Positions 27,980 to 35,988 of a stretch of 43,286 nucleotides of DNA are shown here, one piece after another. Source of the DNA: an uncultured Clostridia bacterium (lineage in GTDB: Bacteria > Bacillota > Clostridia > TANB77 > CAG-508); contig CALXVK010000005.1 of the NCBI GenBank assembly GCA_944391975.1, forward strand, positions 1 through 43,286, written 5' to 3'. How positions within the stretch are numbered: the stretch's first letter is position 1; each line of letters starts with the position of its first letter. Both the position numbers and the translations under genes were made by a program. A model generated the notes under the pieces. That model did no database searches, had not been told where the DNA came from, and saw only the letters and a list, made by a program, of their open reading frames with translations.

Positions 27980-29213
27980 CTATTTTTTTCTTCTTAAAAT
28001 CCAATCTTTTTTAAGCTTTAAATCTGGTTTATTTAAAATTACTTTTTGTTCAGCCCTTCCTGGATTAACAGTCGAAATCTCTTCTAATGTTTCATCATTC
28101 CATAATTTTTCTATATCAAATTTAATAGGTTCAATTTGACCAGGAACTATTAGCTCTAAACTATCGCCTACACTTAATTTATTTCTAATTTCAATAAGCA
28201 TTCTGTCACCTTGATCTTCAATTATCTTTCCACCAAATTCATAATTATTATTGTATTGATGTCCTTCATAATCTTGAAAATCTTTATTATTTTTATCATT
28301 AAAATAAAATGTTGTAAGACCTCTAGTTTTAGTTTTATCAAGCTCATTAAAATATTTTAAATAATCATAATTTTTTGGATCTTTACAATAATCATCTATT
28401 GCATTTCTATATGCGTTTACAACAGTTGCTAAATAATATTCTGTTTTTAGTCTTCCTTCTATTTTTAAGCTATCTATTCCCATTTCAATTATTTCTGGGA
28501 TTTCTTTTATTAAGCATAAATCTTTTGAAGAAAATATGTATGTGCCTTTTTCATCATATTCAACTGGCATTAAATTTCCAGGTTTATTTGTTTCTTCAAC
28601 ATAAACATTATAGCTCCATCTACAACTTTGAGCACAATCTCCTAAATTTCCATTTCTGCCAGCTAAAAATTCACTTAAAAAACATCTTCCAGAATATCCA
28701 AAACATAAAGCACCATGAACAAAAATCTCAATTTCTAGGTCTTTTGGTTTATTTTCCATAAGAGTTTTTATTTGATCTTTACTCATTTCTCTTCCTAGTA
28801 TTACACGTTTTGCTCCATTTTTATACCAAAAATTGCATGCATGATAACTTACTGTATTTGCCTGAGTGCTAACATGAACTGGTGTATTTGGTGCAACTTC
28901 TTTTACGCTATCTATTACTCCACCATCAGACATAATAATTCCATCAACTTTTAGCTCATCTAATTTTTTTGCTTGCTCTATTATTTCATCATAAGCTTCA
29001 TCTTCTGCATATATATTAATAGCAGCATAAACACGTTTGCCGTTTACTATGTGCATATTTTACTGTTTTAAATAAATCATCATCACTAGCCTCTGAACGA
29101 GAACGAAGTGATAATTTGGGTGTTCCCATATACACAGCATCTGCTCCATACATAAATGCTATTTTTGCTTTTTCAAATGAACCTGCTGGTGCTAATAATT
29201 CTGGCTTATGCAT
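27980..29213 (-). CDS. U32 peptidase-family protein (TrhP/YrrO-like), interrupted by a +1 frameshift
   Basis: U32 proteins of this type act in 5-hydroxyuridine formation at tRNA wobble positions. The first frame has MHKPELLAPAGSFEKAKIA and YGADAVYMG (residues 25-33), then a CGG codon at 29040-29042 sends it to a dead end. Skipping base 29042 reads YAHSKGKRVYAAINIYA and continues to 27980. That frame includes HGALCFGYSGRCFLS and the cysteine-rich GDCAQSCRW, both typical of the iron-sulfur/TrhP-type members. Joined length is 410 residues, normal for the family. It has its own promoter and is followed by lysS, so both products serve tRNA function. Confidence 0.92.
29040..29042 (-). other. CGG codon at the U32 frameshift
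   Basis: Minus-strand context AGT-AAA-C-GGC-AAA-CGT-GTT. Skipping the C gives Ser-Lys-Gly-Lys-Arg-Val and restores the family sequence. Dropping one A instead (Ser-Asn-Gly-Lys) would fit equally well. Confidence 0.75.
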
Positions 29214-29252
29214 TTTTCACGCATCCTTTCTCTTTCTAAATTAACATAATGG

Positions 29253-29281
29253 ATTATACCATAAGAATCTTTTTATTTCAA
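29253..29281 (-). promoter_or_regulatory. Promoter of the U32-lysS operon
   Basis: TTGAAA (29276-29281), 17-base spacer, TATAAT (29253-29258) on the minus strand; the start codon is about 40 bases downstream with AAAGGA as ribosome site. Confidence 0.8.
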
Positions 29282-29342
29282 GAACTAAACACTATGATTT
29301 CAATGAAGTTTAGAGGTGTTTTTTAAATTTTAACAAACATAA

Positions 29343-29371
29343 AAAATGCTGATAACACTTACCAGCATTTT
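29343..29371 (-). terminator. Terminator after the FtsX-ectodomain gene
   Basis: Arms AAAATGCTG/CAGCATTTT (29343-29351 and 29363-29371) with an 11-base loop, followed by T residues on the minus strand. Confidence 0.8.
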
Positions 29372-29386
29372 AATAACATATTAATT

Positions 29387-29968
29387 TTAATATCTCAATA
29401 ACTCTTCTGCATCTTCATTTTGTTCAAAATACTCTTCTAATTTTTCAGAATCTCCTTCTGAAGCAATATTTAACATATCAAGATATTGTCTTAATCCATC
29501 AATTCCATAATCTTCATAAACATTTACCCATGAATCATAATTAGAATTTATATCATCTATTCCTTCAATATCTAGCAACTCTTTTTCAATATTGTCAATA
29601 TTTTCTATATCATCTAAATTGGATATTTCTATTTTTATAATAAACGAATTAGGAAAAATATTATTTTCTCCTTCATAAACGTCTAACAGATCTCCATCTG
29701 CTCCCAATGTTTTCTTCATTTCTTCTAATACTTGTTCTTTAGAATGAAATTCAATACTTTTAATTCCATTTATTTCTGAAATTTGTTTTTCTATTTTATC
29801 AATATCATCATATGCATTATCAACATAAACTTGGAAAGCTATATTATCCTCAAGAATCTCAATTATTTCTTCTTTTTCTTTATTCATATAATAAAGTTTT
29901 AAAATAATACATAATATACAAATAATCAAAAAAATCACTAAAAATGATATAAAAATTTTCTTTTTCAT
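29387..29968 (-). CDS. Single-pass protein with an FtsX-like extracellular domain
   Basis: A 193-residue protein with one N-terminal membrane segment (about 5-26) and an acidic outer domain. That domain resembles the FtsX ectodomain: a VYVDNAYDDIDKIEKQI strand-helix, a segment IKSIEFHSKEQVLEEMKKTLG, and the YEGENNIFPNSFIIKI motif (about 95-110). The three C-terminal permease helices of FtsX are absent and no ftsE is adjacent, so it cannot be a complete ABC-type FtsX. The ATG at 29968 follows GGGGGAT; the ATG at 29980 lies within that ribosome site. It forms a single-gene unit with its own terminator. Confidence 0.7.
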   Translation of the reverse strand: MKKKIFISFLVIFLIICILCIILKLYYMNKEKEEIIEILEDNIAFQVYVDNAYDDIDKIEKQISEINGIKSIEFHSKEQVLEEMKKTLGADGDLLDVYEGENNIFPNSFIIKIEISNLDDIENIDNIEKELLDIEGIDDINSNYDSWVNVYEDYGIDGLRQYLDMLNIASEGDSEKLEEYFEQNEDAEELLRY

Positions 29969-30054
29969 AAAATCCCCCATATTTTTATAAAATTAATTTT
30001 TTAATATTTTCCCATTAATTATATCATATTTTTTTAAAAAGGAGCTTTTTTTCT

Positions 30055-30097
30055 AAAAAAATTATGTGCCGTGGAACAACGTCCCTTTGGCACATAA
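30055..30097 (-). terminator. Terminator after the dehydrogenase gene
   Basis: Arms TTATGTGCC/GGCACATAA (30062-30070 and 30089-30097) with an inner GGGAC/GTTCC pairing, followed by seven T on the minus strand. Confidence 0.88.
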
Positions 30098-30103
30098 AAT
30101 ATT

Positions 30104-31180
30104 TTATTTTATATATTCATTTAAATCTTTAAGCTTATAATTTAATTCTCCAAATTTTTCTGTTGTAACATAACCTGATTTTGAATTTATTACATCTGGA
30201 ATTCTATTTACAATTGTTGCACATGTTAGTTCTACTGTTGAAGGTTTTTCAACTGTTATTGTTGTGTTTGGTTCACCTTCAACTGTCCAAACATTTTTAT
30301 CATATTCATCTGGAGCATATACTTTTCCTATACACTCTGATTCTATTATTATTCCTTCTTCTGTTTCAGTTGTAACAACAGCGCTCATTCCTGTAGCATC
30401 ACCTGCTTTTACTGTCATATTTAATGTGCTAGAGAAAATATCTGTATTATGTGTTTGTGGTACACATTTTTGAGTTTGGCTTTTTACATGAAGTCCAAGT
30501 TTTGAACAGAGCCATCCATTTACATTCCACATATAAGAAGGTGCATATTCACCTTTTTCAATAACAGCATGTCTTTCTTCTGGAGAAATTCTATCACTTG
30601 AAGCTACTTTTTTATCAAACTCATCTAAAGTAAGACCTGCTCCATGTGCTTCAGCCAAAGCAATTCCATATTCTTCAACATTATAACTTGAACTTCCTTT
30701 TATCTTTGTTATTTTTTGAGTTGAACCTGCTATTGAAGTAATTAATTGTCCCCAAAAAATATCTTGATATCCTGTTCCTGTAATTGTACAATCATTTTTC
30801 TTAGCTAATTCATCAATTTTTTTAAATAAATTTGGATTTGAATTTTGTGGATAAAAAGCTTCTTCACACGTTGAAATAGCATTAACTCCTAATTCTGCAC
30901 ATAACATAAATGGTTCTTCTACTTCTGAAAATAAACTTCTAGTTGTTATAACACAAATATCTGGTTTTGTTTCTTCTAAAAGACTTCTAGCATTTTTGGC
31001 ATCTGTAACTGTTATTCCCATTTTTTCTTTTTCCATTATTTCACCAATATCTTTACCAACAATATCTGGATTAACATCAATTGCCCCAACGATTTCAACA
31101 CCTTTTTCAAGCATATATCTCATAGTATAAACACTCATTTTTCCAGTTCCATATTGGACTGCTTTTATTTTTCTTTCCAT
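30104..31180 (-). CDS. 2,4-diaminopentanoate dehydrogenase-like (DapB-fold) oxidoreductase
   Basis: NAD(P)-dependent dehydrogenase of 358 residues. It has an N-terminal Rossmann fold (AVQYGTGKMSVYTMRYM, about 7-23; VGAIDVNPDIVGKDIGE, about 31-47) and a dihydrodipicolinate-reductase-like C-terminal domain. This pattern matches Ord, the 2,4-diaminopentanoate dehydrogenase of clostridial ornithine fermentation, and related amine dehydrogenases. The other ornithine-pathway genes are not in the window, so the substrate is uncertain. Ribosome site AAAGGAGG. A pair of inverted 8-bp arms lies just upstream and may be an operator. Confidence 0.75.
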   Translation of the reverse strand: MERKIKAVQYGTGKMSVYTMRYMLEKGVEIVGAIDVNPDIVGKDIGEIMEKEKMGITVTDAKNARSLLEETKPDICVITTRSLFSEVEEPFMLCAELGVNAISTCEEAFYPQNSNPNLFKKIDELAKKNDCTITGTGYQDIFWGQLITSIAGSTQKITKIKGSSSYNVEEYGIALAEAHGAGLTLDEFDKKVASSDRISPEERHAVIEKGEYAPSYMWNVNGWLCSKLGLHVKSQTQKCVPQTHNTDIFSSTLNMTVKAGDATGMSAVVTTETEEGIIIESECIGKVYAPDEYDKNVWTVEGEPNTTITVEKPSTVELTCATIVNRIPDVINSKSGYVTTEKFGELNYKLKDLNEYIK

Positions 31181-31192
31181 AAAAAATCCTCC

Positions 31193-31224
31193 TTTGTGAT
31201 TTAATAAAATTAGTATATCACAAA
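31193..31224 (-). promoter_or_regulatory. Inverted repeat over the dehydrogenase promoter region
   Basis: TTTGTGAT (31193-31200) and ATCACAAA (31217-31224) are perfect inverted arms separated by 16 bases. A TATACT (-10-like) lies next to the upstream arm on the minus strand and the ribosome site overlaps the other. It could be an operator or an RNA hairpin covering the ribosome site. Confidence 0.5.
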
Positions 31225-31279
31225 AGAGATTTTTTTAATATCAAAATTTTTGAAATTCATTTATTATTTTTTGGTAGTA

Positions 31280-31843
31280 TTAATTTAAATCTAAAAAATT
31301 AATAATTCCATTTTTATCCAAATTTGCTTTACAATTTAAATTTATTAATTCATCTTCTCTTATATATTTTCTCCCAAATTGTTCTTTCATATTATTCCAA
31401 ATATCTATATCTATTTTATATATATTTCCAGAAATAAAACCAACCAAAACAAATGCTTCTGCACCTAAATTTTTATATTTAATCAAAGTCTCTCTTTGAA
31501 AATCACTAAGTACAGCATAATTTATCTTATCTAATTCTGTAAATTTAGCATCAAAAACTATTGTCTTTCCACCTTTTTTCGTTCCTTTAAAATCTGGCTG
31601 AGCAGATTTTGTAAAAACTGTTTCAAAATGGCCATTTTCAATATGTTTTAAAATTTTCATTGGTTCTGGAGTTTTTTCAATTTTGGCTAAATTATTCATT
31701 TCATAAATTTCACAAATTGCTTCGATTCTATCTTCAAAATTTTTACCTAAATCATGATTTACTTTTCCTCTTAATTGATATTTAGGTTTTTTATTATCTT
31801 CTTTTAAAACAATTTTTCTATATTCTTCAAGAGACATTCCCAT
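31280..31843 (-). CDS. RecU-like Holliday junction resolvase / endonuclease-fold protein
   Basis: A 187-residue predicted nuclease. The core shows RGKVNHDLGKNFEDRIEAI, PTPxxI-like PEPMKILKHI, the catalytic-type SAQPDFKGT (about 92-100) and VFDAKFTE (about 107-114), then FQRETLIKYKNLGAEAFVLVGF. These match the order of RecU-family elements (Q/S-x-P-D-F, E/D-x-K, Q-helix, hydrophobic strand). It is phage-like in style rather than the main chromosomal RecU, and it sits in the accessory block beside a GC-rich orphan. Resolvase activity is inferred only from the fold motifs. Confidence 0.7.
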   Translation of the reverse strand: MGMSLEEYRKIVLKEDNKKPKYQLRGKVNHDLGKNFEDRIEAICEIYEMNNLAKIEKTPEPMKILKHIENGHFETVFTKSAQPDFKGTKKGGKTIVFDAKFTELDKINYAVLSDFQRETLIKYKNLGAEAFVLVGFISGNIYKIDIDIWNNMKEQFGRKYIREDELINLNCKANLDKNGIINFLDLN

Positions 31844-31879
31844 TTTTTTACTCCATTTTTAATTTTTATTTTATTGGCG

Positions 31880-31900
31880 CGAAGCCGGTATTAAACCGGC
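31880..31900 (-). terminator. GC-rich hairpin overlapping the end of the orphan gene
   Basis: GCCGGT/ACCGGC with flanking A and T (arms about 31883-31890 and 31894-31901) overlap the stop codon of the 104-residue gene. There is no long T tail on the minus strand, so termination is uncertain. The palindrome is unlike the AT-rich hairpins elsewhere. Confidence 0.4.
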
Positions 31901-32205
31901 TCCGAATTTACAGTTTCAATAATCTTAAGAGCTACCTTTTCGGCAGCTTTGTCATGAAGTGCCCAAGTGAAATTAAAGTCACCGGGGTTATCTATCTGTT
32001 TAATAAATTCTACTGTTTCTTTGCCATCGCAAGTCACAGTGAATTTACTAAAAGAATTTACCCAGCCAAGTCTCTGCGGGTGTCCCTCCGGCGCCAGCGG
32101 GTTCACGCGATATAATTTGTAAAAACCAGGTGTTTCCTGATCGATTCTGTACTCAACTTCCCCCTGCACATCTTTTACTGTAAATCTCCGAATTTCTTTA
32201 GTCAT
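31891..32205 (-). CDS. Small GC-rich orphan protein
   Basis: I do not recognise this 104-residue protein. It is soluble, with predicted beta strands in the first 70 residues and a helical end (FTWALHDKAAEKVALKIIE). It has several aromatic residues and the segment NPLAPEGHPQRLGWVNS. Its GC content is far above its neighbours and it uses codons rare here, including CGG (32188-32190), GGC and CTG, so recent transfer is likely. A promoter (32258-32286) and a strong AGGAGG site precede it, so it appears expressible. The RecU-like gene lies downstream. Confidence 0.8.
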   Translation of the reverse strand: MTKEIRRFTVKDVQGEVEYRIDQETPGFYKLYRVNPLAPEGHPQRLGWVNSFSKFTVTCDGKETVEFIKQIDNPGDFNFTWALHDKAAEKVALKIIETVNSEPV

Positions 32206-32257
32206 TGTAATTCCTCCTTAATATTTGATTCCTCCGGACTTTTTGCCCTACATAAAT

Positions 32258-32286
32258 AGTATATCCTATAAATTTTCTAATATCAA
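32258..32286 (-). promoter_or_regulatory. Promoter of the GC-rich orphan gene
   Basis: TTGATA (32281-32286), 17-base spacer, TATACT (32258-32263) on the minus strand, directly after the terminator of the upstream gene. Confidence 0.6.
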
Positions 32287-32400
32287 GTATATAAAAAACA
32301 AAATTGCAAAGGAATTTTTCAATTTTCCTTTGCAGTCCTGTTTTTATTTTTGGGGATTTTATTGATTATTAATATAAACCTTTAACCTTAAATTAATCTT
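32285..32400 (-). repeat. 3'-end repeat, copy 1, containing a terminator
   Basis: About 115 bases, closely matching 33709-33825 in the same orientation. It includes an identical core at 32351-32377 and a hairpin (about 32305-32312 with 32325-32334, GCAAAGG/CCTTTGC) with a T-rich tail that terminates the 412-residue gene. The stop codon of that gene lies inside the repeat. Confidence 0.8.
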
Positions 32401-33637
32401 AATTTTCAAAAAAATCTTTATCATTTTCTTCTCTATCCGGTTCATTTAATTCTTCTTGTACAAAATTTGAAACTCCAAATCCTGATGGTGGCTTTTTACC
32501 CGTAATTTGTTCTTCAACCATGGCGGCAATATTTATTGGTCTACCTTCTTCTAATGAAATAAGCACTTCTTCACCTGTAGGTAGTTTTCCAGAATTTCTT
32601 AATTCTTCTAAAGCTCCATTATATCCTTTTACTAATTCTTTAAATTCATCAATCCCATATTCTTTTATTTTATTCAAGAGTTCATTTATATATGGTTTAG
32701 CATCTTTATAATTTATTAAACTGTATTGTAAACTTTCATCAATACCTAATTTTTCAAATATATAATAATAAAATTGATCCATATAATAATTTGATACTGT
32801 ATTAATATTTTGAGCCTCATCTTTAACACTTTCAAGACCTTCTGTCATATCAGTTCTACTAAAAATAACATCAAAATGATATGCTTGTGATAAACCTCTT
32901 TCTTCAGCTATTTTACTTAATAATTCCATAAGCTCATCTCTTGTTTCTGATGGTTTAATTTGACTTCTAGCTAATGTTAATTCTTCTGAAGTATATCTTC
33001 CAGATTCTTTTAATGTATTTTGAACAGCTTCTTTTAATGTGCCCTCAAAAACTATTACTTTACAAGATAATCTATTTAAATCTTCTTTTTCTTTATCTGT
33101 TAAGCTATCATATTTTCTTTGAGAAATTAATATAATTGCATTTGGTGAAAGAGTAACATTTCCTTTTATTGCAGTATCTGTTGGATTTAGAGAAATCACA
33201 TTTTCTATATGTTCTTCTAATCCATCTATAATTGCACAATCTTTATCAGAAAAAACATTTCCTCCCATACCTCCATTTTCATTATCATCTGGAACTAATC
33301 CGTTAATTGAAAATAAACTCATTGAATTATATTCTCCTAAATATGGCAAATAGTCACTTTGTACTTTTCTTTTTATGGCCACACTTCTATCAGAGCATTT
33401 TTCAAAAATTTCCATAAAATCGGCATCTTTTGAAATTTCTCCTTTTTCTATCATTTTCTGTTTTACTTGTTCAAATGTTGGAATTCTTCCCTCCTGCTCT
33501 AAAAAATCACCAATCGAATAAGCATATTGAAATGATGATTGTTTATTTAATACAACAGAATTACTTACTGTTTTTATTTGCCCATCAAAAGGGATCTGAT
33601 TAGTTGCTCTAACTATTGCTATATTATGAATATCCAT
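32399..33637 (-). CDS. Hypothetical protein of the accessory block
   Basis: I do not recognise this 412-residue soluble protein. It starts MDIHNIAIVRATNQIPFDGQ and is mixed alpha/beta to about 200, with strands LSPNAIILISQ and SCKVIVFEG. It becomes helical and acidic from 220 onward and ends in a glutamate-rich tail. There is no signal peptide, membrane segment or known catalytic motif. Similar proteins with the MDIHNIAIVRATN start occur in clostridial genomes, but I know no function. It has its own promoter and terminator and is bracketed by two copies of a 115-base repeat, which suggests it was inserted or could be lost as a cassette. Confidence 0.75.
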   Translation of the reverse strand: MDIHNIAIVRATNQIPFDGQIKTVSNSVVLNKQSSFQYAYSIGDFLEQEGRIPTFEQVKQKMIEKGEISKDADFMEIFEKCSDRSVAIKRKVQSDYLPYLGEYNSMSLFSINGLVPDDNENGGMGGNVFSDKDCAIIDGLEEHIENVISLNPTDTAIKGNVTLSPNAIILISQRKYDSLTDKEKEDLNRLSCKVIVFEGTLKEAVQNTLKESGRYTSEELTLARSQIKPSETRDELMELLSKIAEERGLSQAYHFDVIFSRTDMTEGLESVKDEAQNINTVSNYYMDQFYYYIFEKLGIDESLQYSLINYKDAKPYINELLNKIKEYGIDEFKELVKGYNGALEELRNSGKLPTGEEVLISLEEGRPINIAAMVEEQITGKKPPSGFGVSNFVQEELNEPDREENDKDFFEN

Positions 33638-33667
33638 AATTTATCTCCTTATTCTAAAATTACTTTT

Positions 33668-33696
33668 AATATATCATTTAAAATAAAAAAAGTAAA
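33668..33696 (-). promoter_or_regulatory. Promoter of the 412-residue hypothetical gene
   Basis: TTTACT (33691-33696), 17-base spacer, TATATT (33668-33673) on the minus strand; AAGGAG precedes the start. Confidence 0.5.
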
Positions 33697-33708
33697 GAAA
33701 TAGTATAA

Positions 33709-33825
33709 TACTATAAAAAACAAAATCGCAAAGGCTTTCTTATTTTTCCTTTGCGATTCTGTTTTTTATTTTTGGGGATTTTATTGATTATTAATATAAC
33801 CCCTGAAACTTAAATTTATCTTAAA
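33709..33825 (-). repeat. 3'-end repeat, copy 2, containing a terminator
   Basis: Second copy of the repeat at 32285-32400, located after the KAP NTPase gene. The hairpin arms (AATCGCAAAGG/CCTTTGCGATT, about 33725-33735 and 33758-33768) differ from copy 1 by paired changes, so the stem is kept. It ends with TTTTGTTTTTT on the minus strand. Confidence 0.8.
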
Positions 33826-33846
33826 TAGAAAAAATTTTTATATTTT

Positions 33847-35841
33847 TTATAATTCATCTATTGAAAGCATCAAATCATCATCTGCTAAACTATCTTGAAG
33901 TTCTTCTTCTGTATACATTTCTATAATTTCATTTAAATCATTTGCAAATTCCTTTAACATAACAATTTTTATGCTTGTATCTTTTCCTTTGCAATAATCT
34001 TCTAAAACTTTTTGCAATTTCTTTATAAATGGAGCTTCTAAAACAAGTTCGTCTCTATATTTTTTAAATCTATTTACTAACATTTCTTTTATTAGAACTA
34101 TATCTTCATTACTTGCACAAGTAATTCTTTGGAACATTTGATAAGCGTCATAATGATTTAAAATAGGTTTATCCATACATTCTGCAAATTTATCATAAAA
34201 TGTTTCCATTTTCATTGGTATACATTTAAATATTTTTTCTGCTTGTTTTCTATACATATCATCTTTTAACTTACTATTTAATTCATTAAAATATGATACT
34301 ATTTCATCCATTTCTTCTCCTACATCTAATCCTATTCTAGAAAGTTCTTCTTCAACATTATCACAGTATTCTGAGTTTTTTGCTGCTTTATCCATTGATT
34401 TTAAAAACATCTCTTTTAAATCAGAAATTTTATAATCAATTAAATGTCTTTTACTAAAATAACTAAAATATGCAAAAAGTTTAACTATCTCTATTAATTT
34501 TAAACTTCCATCTTTAATATTACCAATAACCTCTTCAATAATTTCAGGAAATTTTTCATCAGAAATTTTCCAATATTCTTCTGTTAAAAGTCTCTTATAT
34601 CCTGGTAATTTTTCTGTATCAATTGTATTAATAATACATTCCATATCTTTTTTAAATGCTTTCATATCAAAGATTCTAGTTCTTACATAAATTTCAATAA
34701 ATTTAAAAAATCTATAATCTGATTTAAAATTAAAATAATAATTATTGTCAAATTCTTTAATATAAAATTGACGATTATCCATTAAAACTCTTGAAGAAAC
34801 TAATATAGATTTATATTCTTCATTACTTTCAATAGTTACAAATTTATCTTTTGTAATTTTACCAGCTTTAATTTCAAAAGAAACTGCAATTGTAAATATA
34901 AGCATTGTTTGTAATACTCTTAATTTAGTATTAGGATAATATTTATTTACAACTTCATAAACTTTACTAAAATCATTTAAAGCATGTTTTAAAATTCTTA
35001 AATTTCTAGTTCCACTTTTAACAAATGTAGACGTTATAAGAGATGTATGTTCTCTTAAAAATTTCATCAATTCTTCATTTTTATAATATCTCATAAGTAA
35101 GCCATCTATTATATAATTAAATTTCGGAACATATTCAAAAGTTTCACCAATTAATTTTTCTTTTATTCTTTCATAATCATTTGCTTTATCAAAAACGTAT
35201 TCAATCTTATCACTAATTTTTTCAACCATTGGTTTATCTGAATTTAAAAGACTACCTTCTTTATCCAAAATATATGTTGCTATAAAAGTTTTCATCTCTA
35301 AATTAGTACTTTTCAATTTTGCAGAAAGTTCTTTTTCATTACATATTATAATTGTTTTTATATGGTCATGTTCAACAAAATTATTAATATATCCTAAAAT
35401 ATCTATAACATCAACATTCGCTCTTTCTAAATCATCAAAACATAAAATTTTGTCATCTGTAGCAAAAAAACTTGCATAATCCATTTTATCACTATTTTGA
35501 GATAAGCCAAAAGAATTAGCCATATTCAATCCAGTTTTAGCATATTCCGGAATTCTACTTTCTTGATGTGAATCCATATATTTTTTCAAATTTTTATCCA
35601 TAAGTTGAGTAGTTTCAATAAAAATCTTTTTGCTAATATCTTCCAAATTTGAAATTCCATATAAAGACATATAAATTGTTGTGTATTTTTTTCCATTCAA
35701 AGAAAGTGATTCTATCTTATTTCTTACTTTATTATTCCAAAAATAAGTTTTACCACTTCCCCATTCACCATTAATCATAATAGCATAATCTGTATAATCA
35801 GCTCTTATATAATCCAAAATACTTTCAACTAAATCTTCCAT
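33847..35841 (-). CDS. KAP-family P-loop NTPase
   Basis: A 664-residue predicted STAND/AAA-like NTPase. Walker A is NGEWGSGKTYFWN (about 21-33). Walker B is KILCFDDLER (about 128-137), followed by a helix with IDILGYINNFVEH. The remainder is helical with no membrane helices in the P-loop domain, unlike animal KAP proteins. Start is the ATG at 35841 with GAGAGG close upstream; longer readings to 35901 run into the promoter. KAP-like NTPases are frequent in bacterial accessory and anti-phage loci, and the neighbours fit that setting. No effector domain can be named. Confidence 0.82.
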   Translation of the reverse strand: MEDLVESILDYIRADYTDYAIMINGEWGSGKTYFWNNKVRNKIESLSLNGKKYTTIYMSLYGISNLEDISKKIFIETTQLMDKNLKKYMDSHQESRIPEYAKTGLNMANSFGLSQNSDKMDYASFFATDDKILCFDDLERANVDVIDILGYINNFVEHDHIKTIIICNEKELSAKLKSTNLEMKTFIATYILDKEGSLLNSDKPMVEKISDKIEYVFDKANDYERIKEKLIGETFEYVPKFNYIIDGLLMRYYKNEELMKFLREHTSLITSTFVKSGTRNLRILKHALNDFSKVYEVVNKYYPNTKLRVLQTMLIFTIAVSFEIKAGKITKDKFVTIESNEEYKSILVSSRVLMDNRQFYIKEFDNNYYFNFKSDYRFFKFIEIYVRTRIFDMKAFKKDMECIINTIDTEKLPGYKRLLTEEYWKISDEKFPEIIEEVIGNIKDGSLKLIEIVKLFAYFSYFSKRHLIDYKISDLKEMFLKSMDKAAKNSEYCDNVEEELSRIGLDVGEEMDEIVSYFNELNSKLKDDMYRKQAEKIFKCIPMKMETFYDKFAECMDKPILNHYDAYQMFQRITCASNEDIVLIKEMLVNRFKKYRDELVLEAPFIKKLQKVLEDYCKGKDTSIKIVMLKEFANDLNEIIEMYTEEELQDSLADDDLMLSIDEL

Positions 35842-35871
35842 ATTGCCTCTCTTTCTCATTAGTTTTTTCTT

Positions 35872-35900
35872 ATTATATATCAAAAAAAATCTTTTGTACA
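35872..35900 (-). promoter_or_regulatory. Promoter of the KAP NTPase gene
   Basis: Perfect TATAAT (35872-35877), 17-base spacer and TGTACA (35895-35900) on the minus strand; supports the start at 35841. Confidence 0.55.
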
Positions 35901-35988
35901 CAGAAAAATTTGAAAATAATTTTTTTATATTTACACTAATAAATTAAAAATATACATTATATTTTTTTATAAATCTGCGAAAATATTT

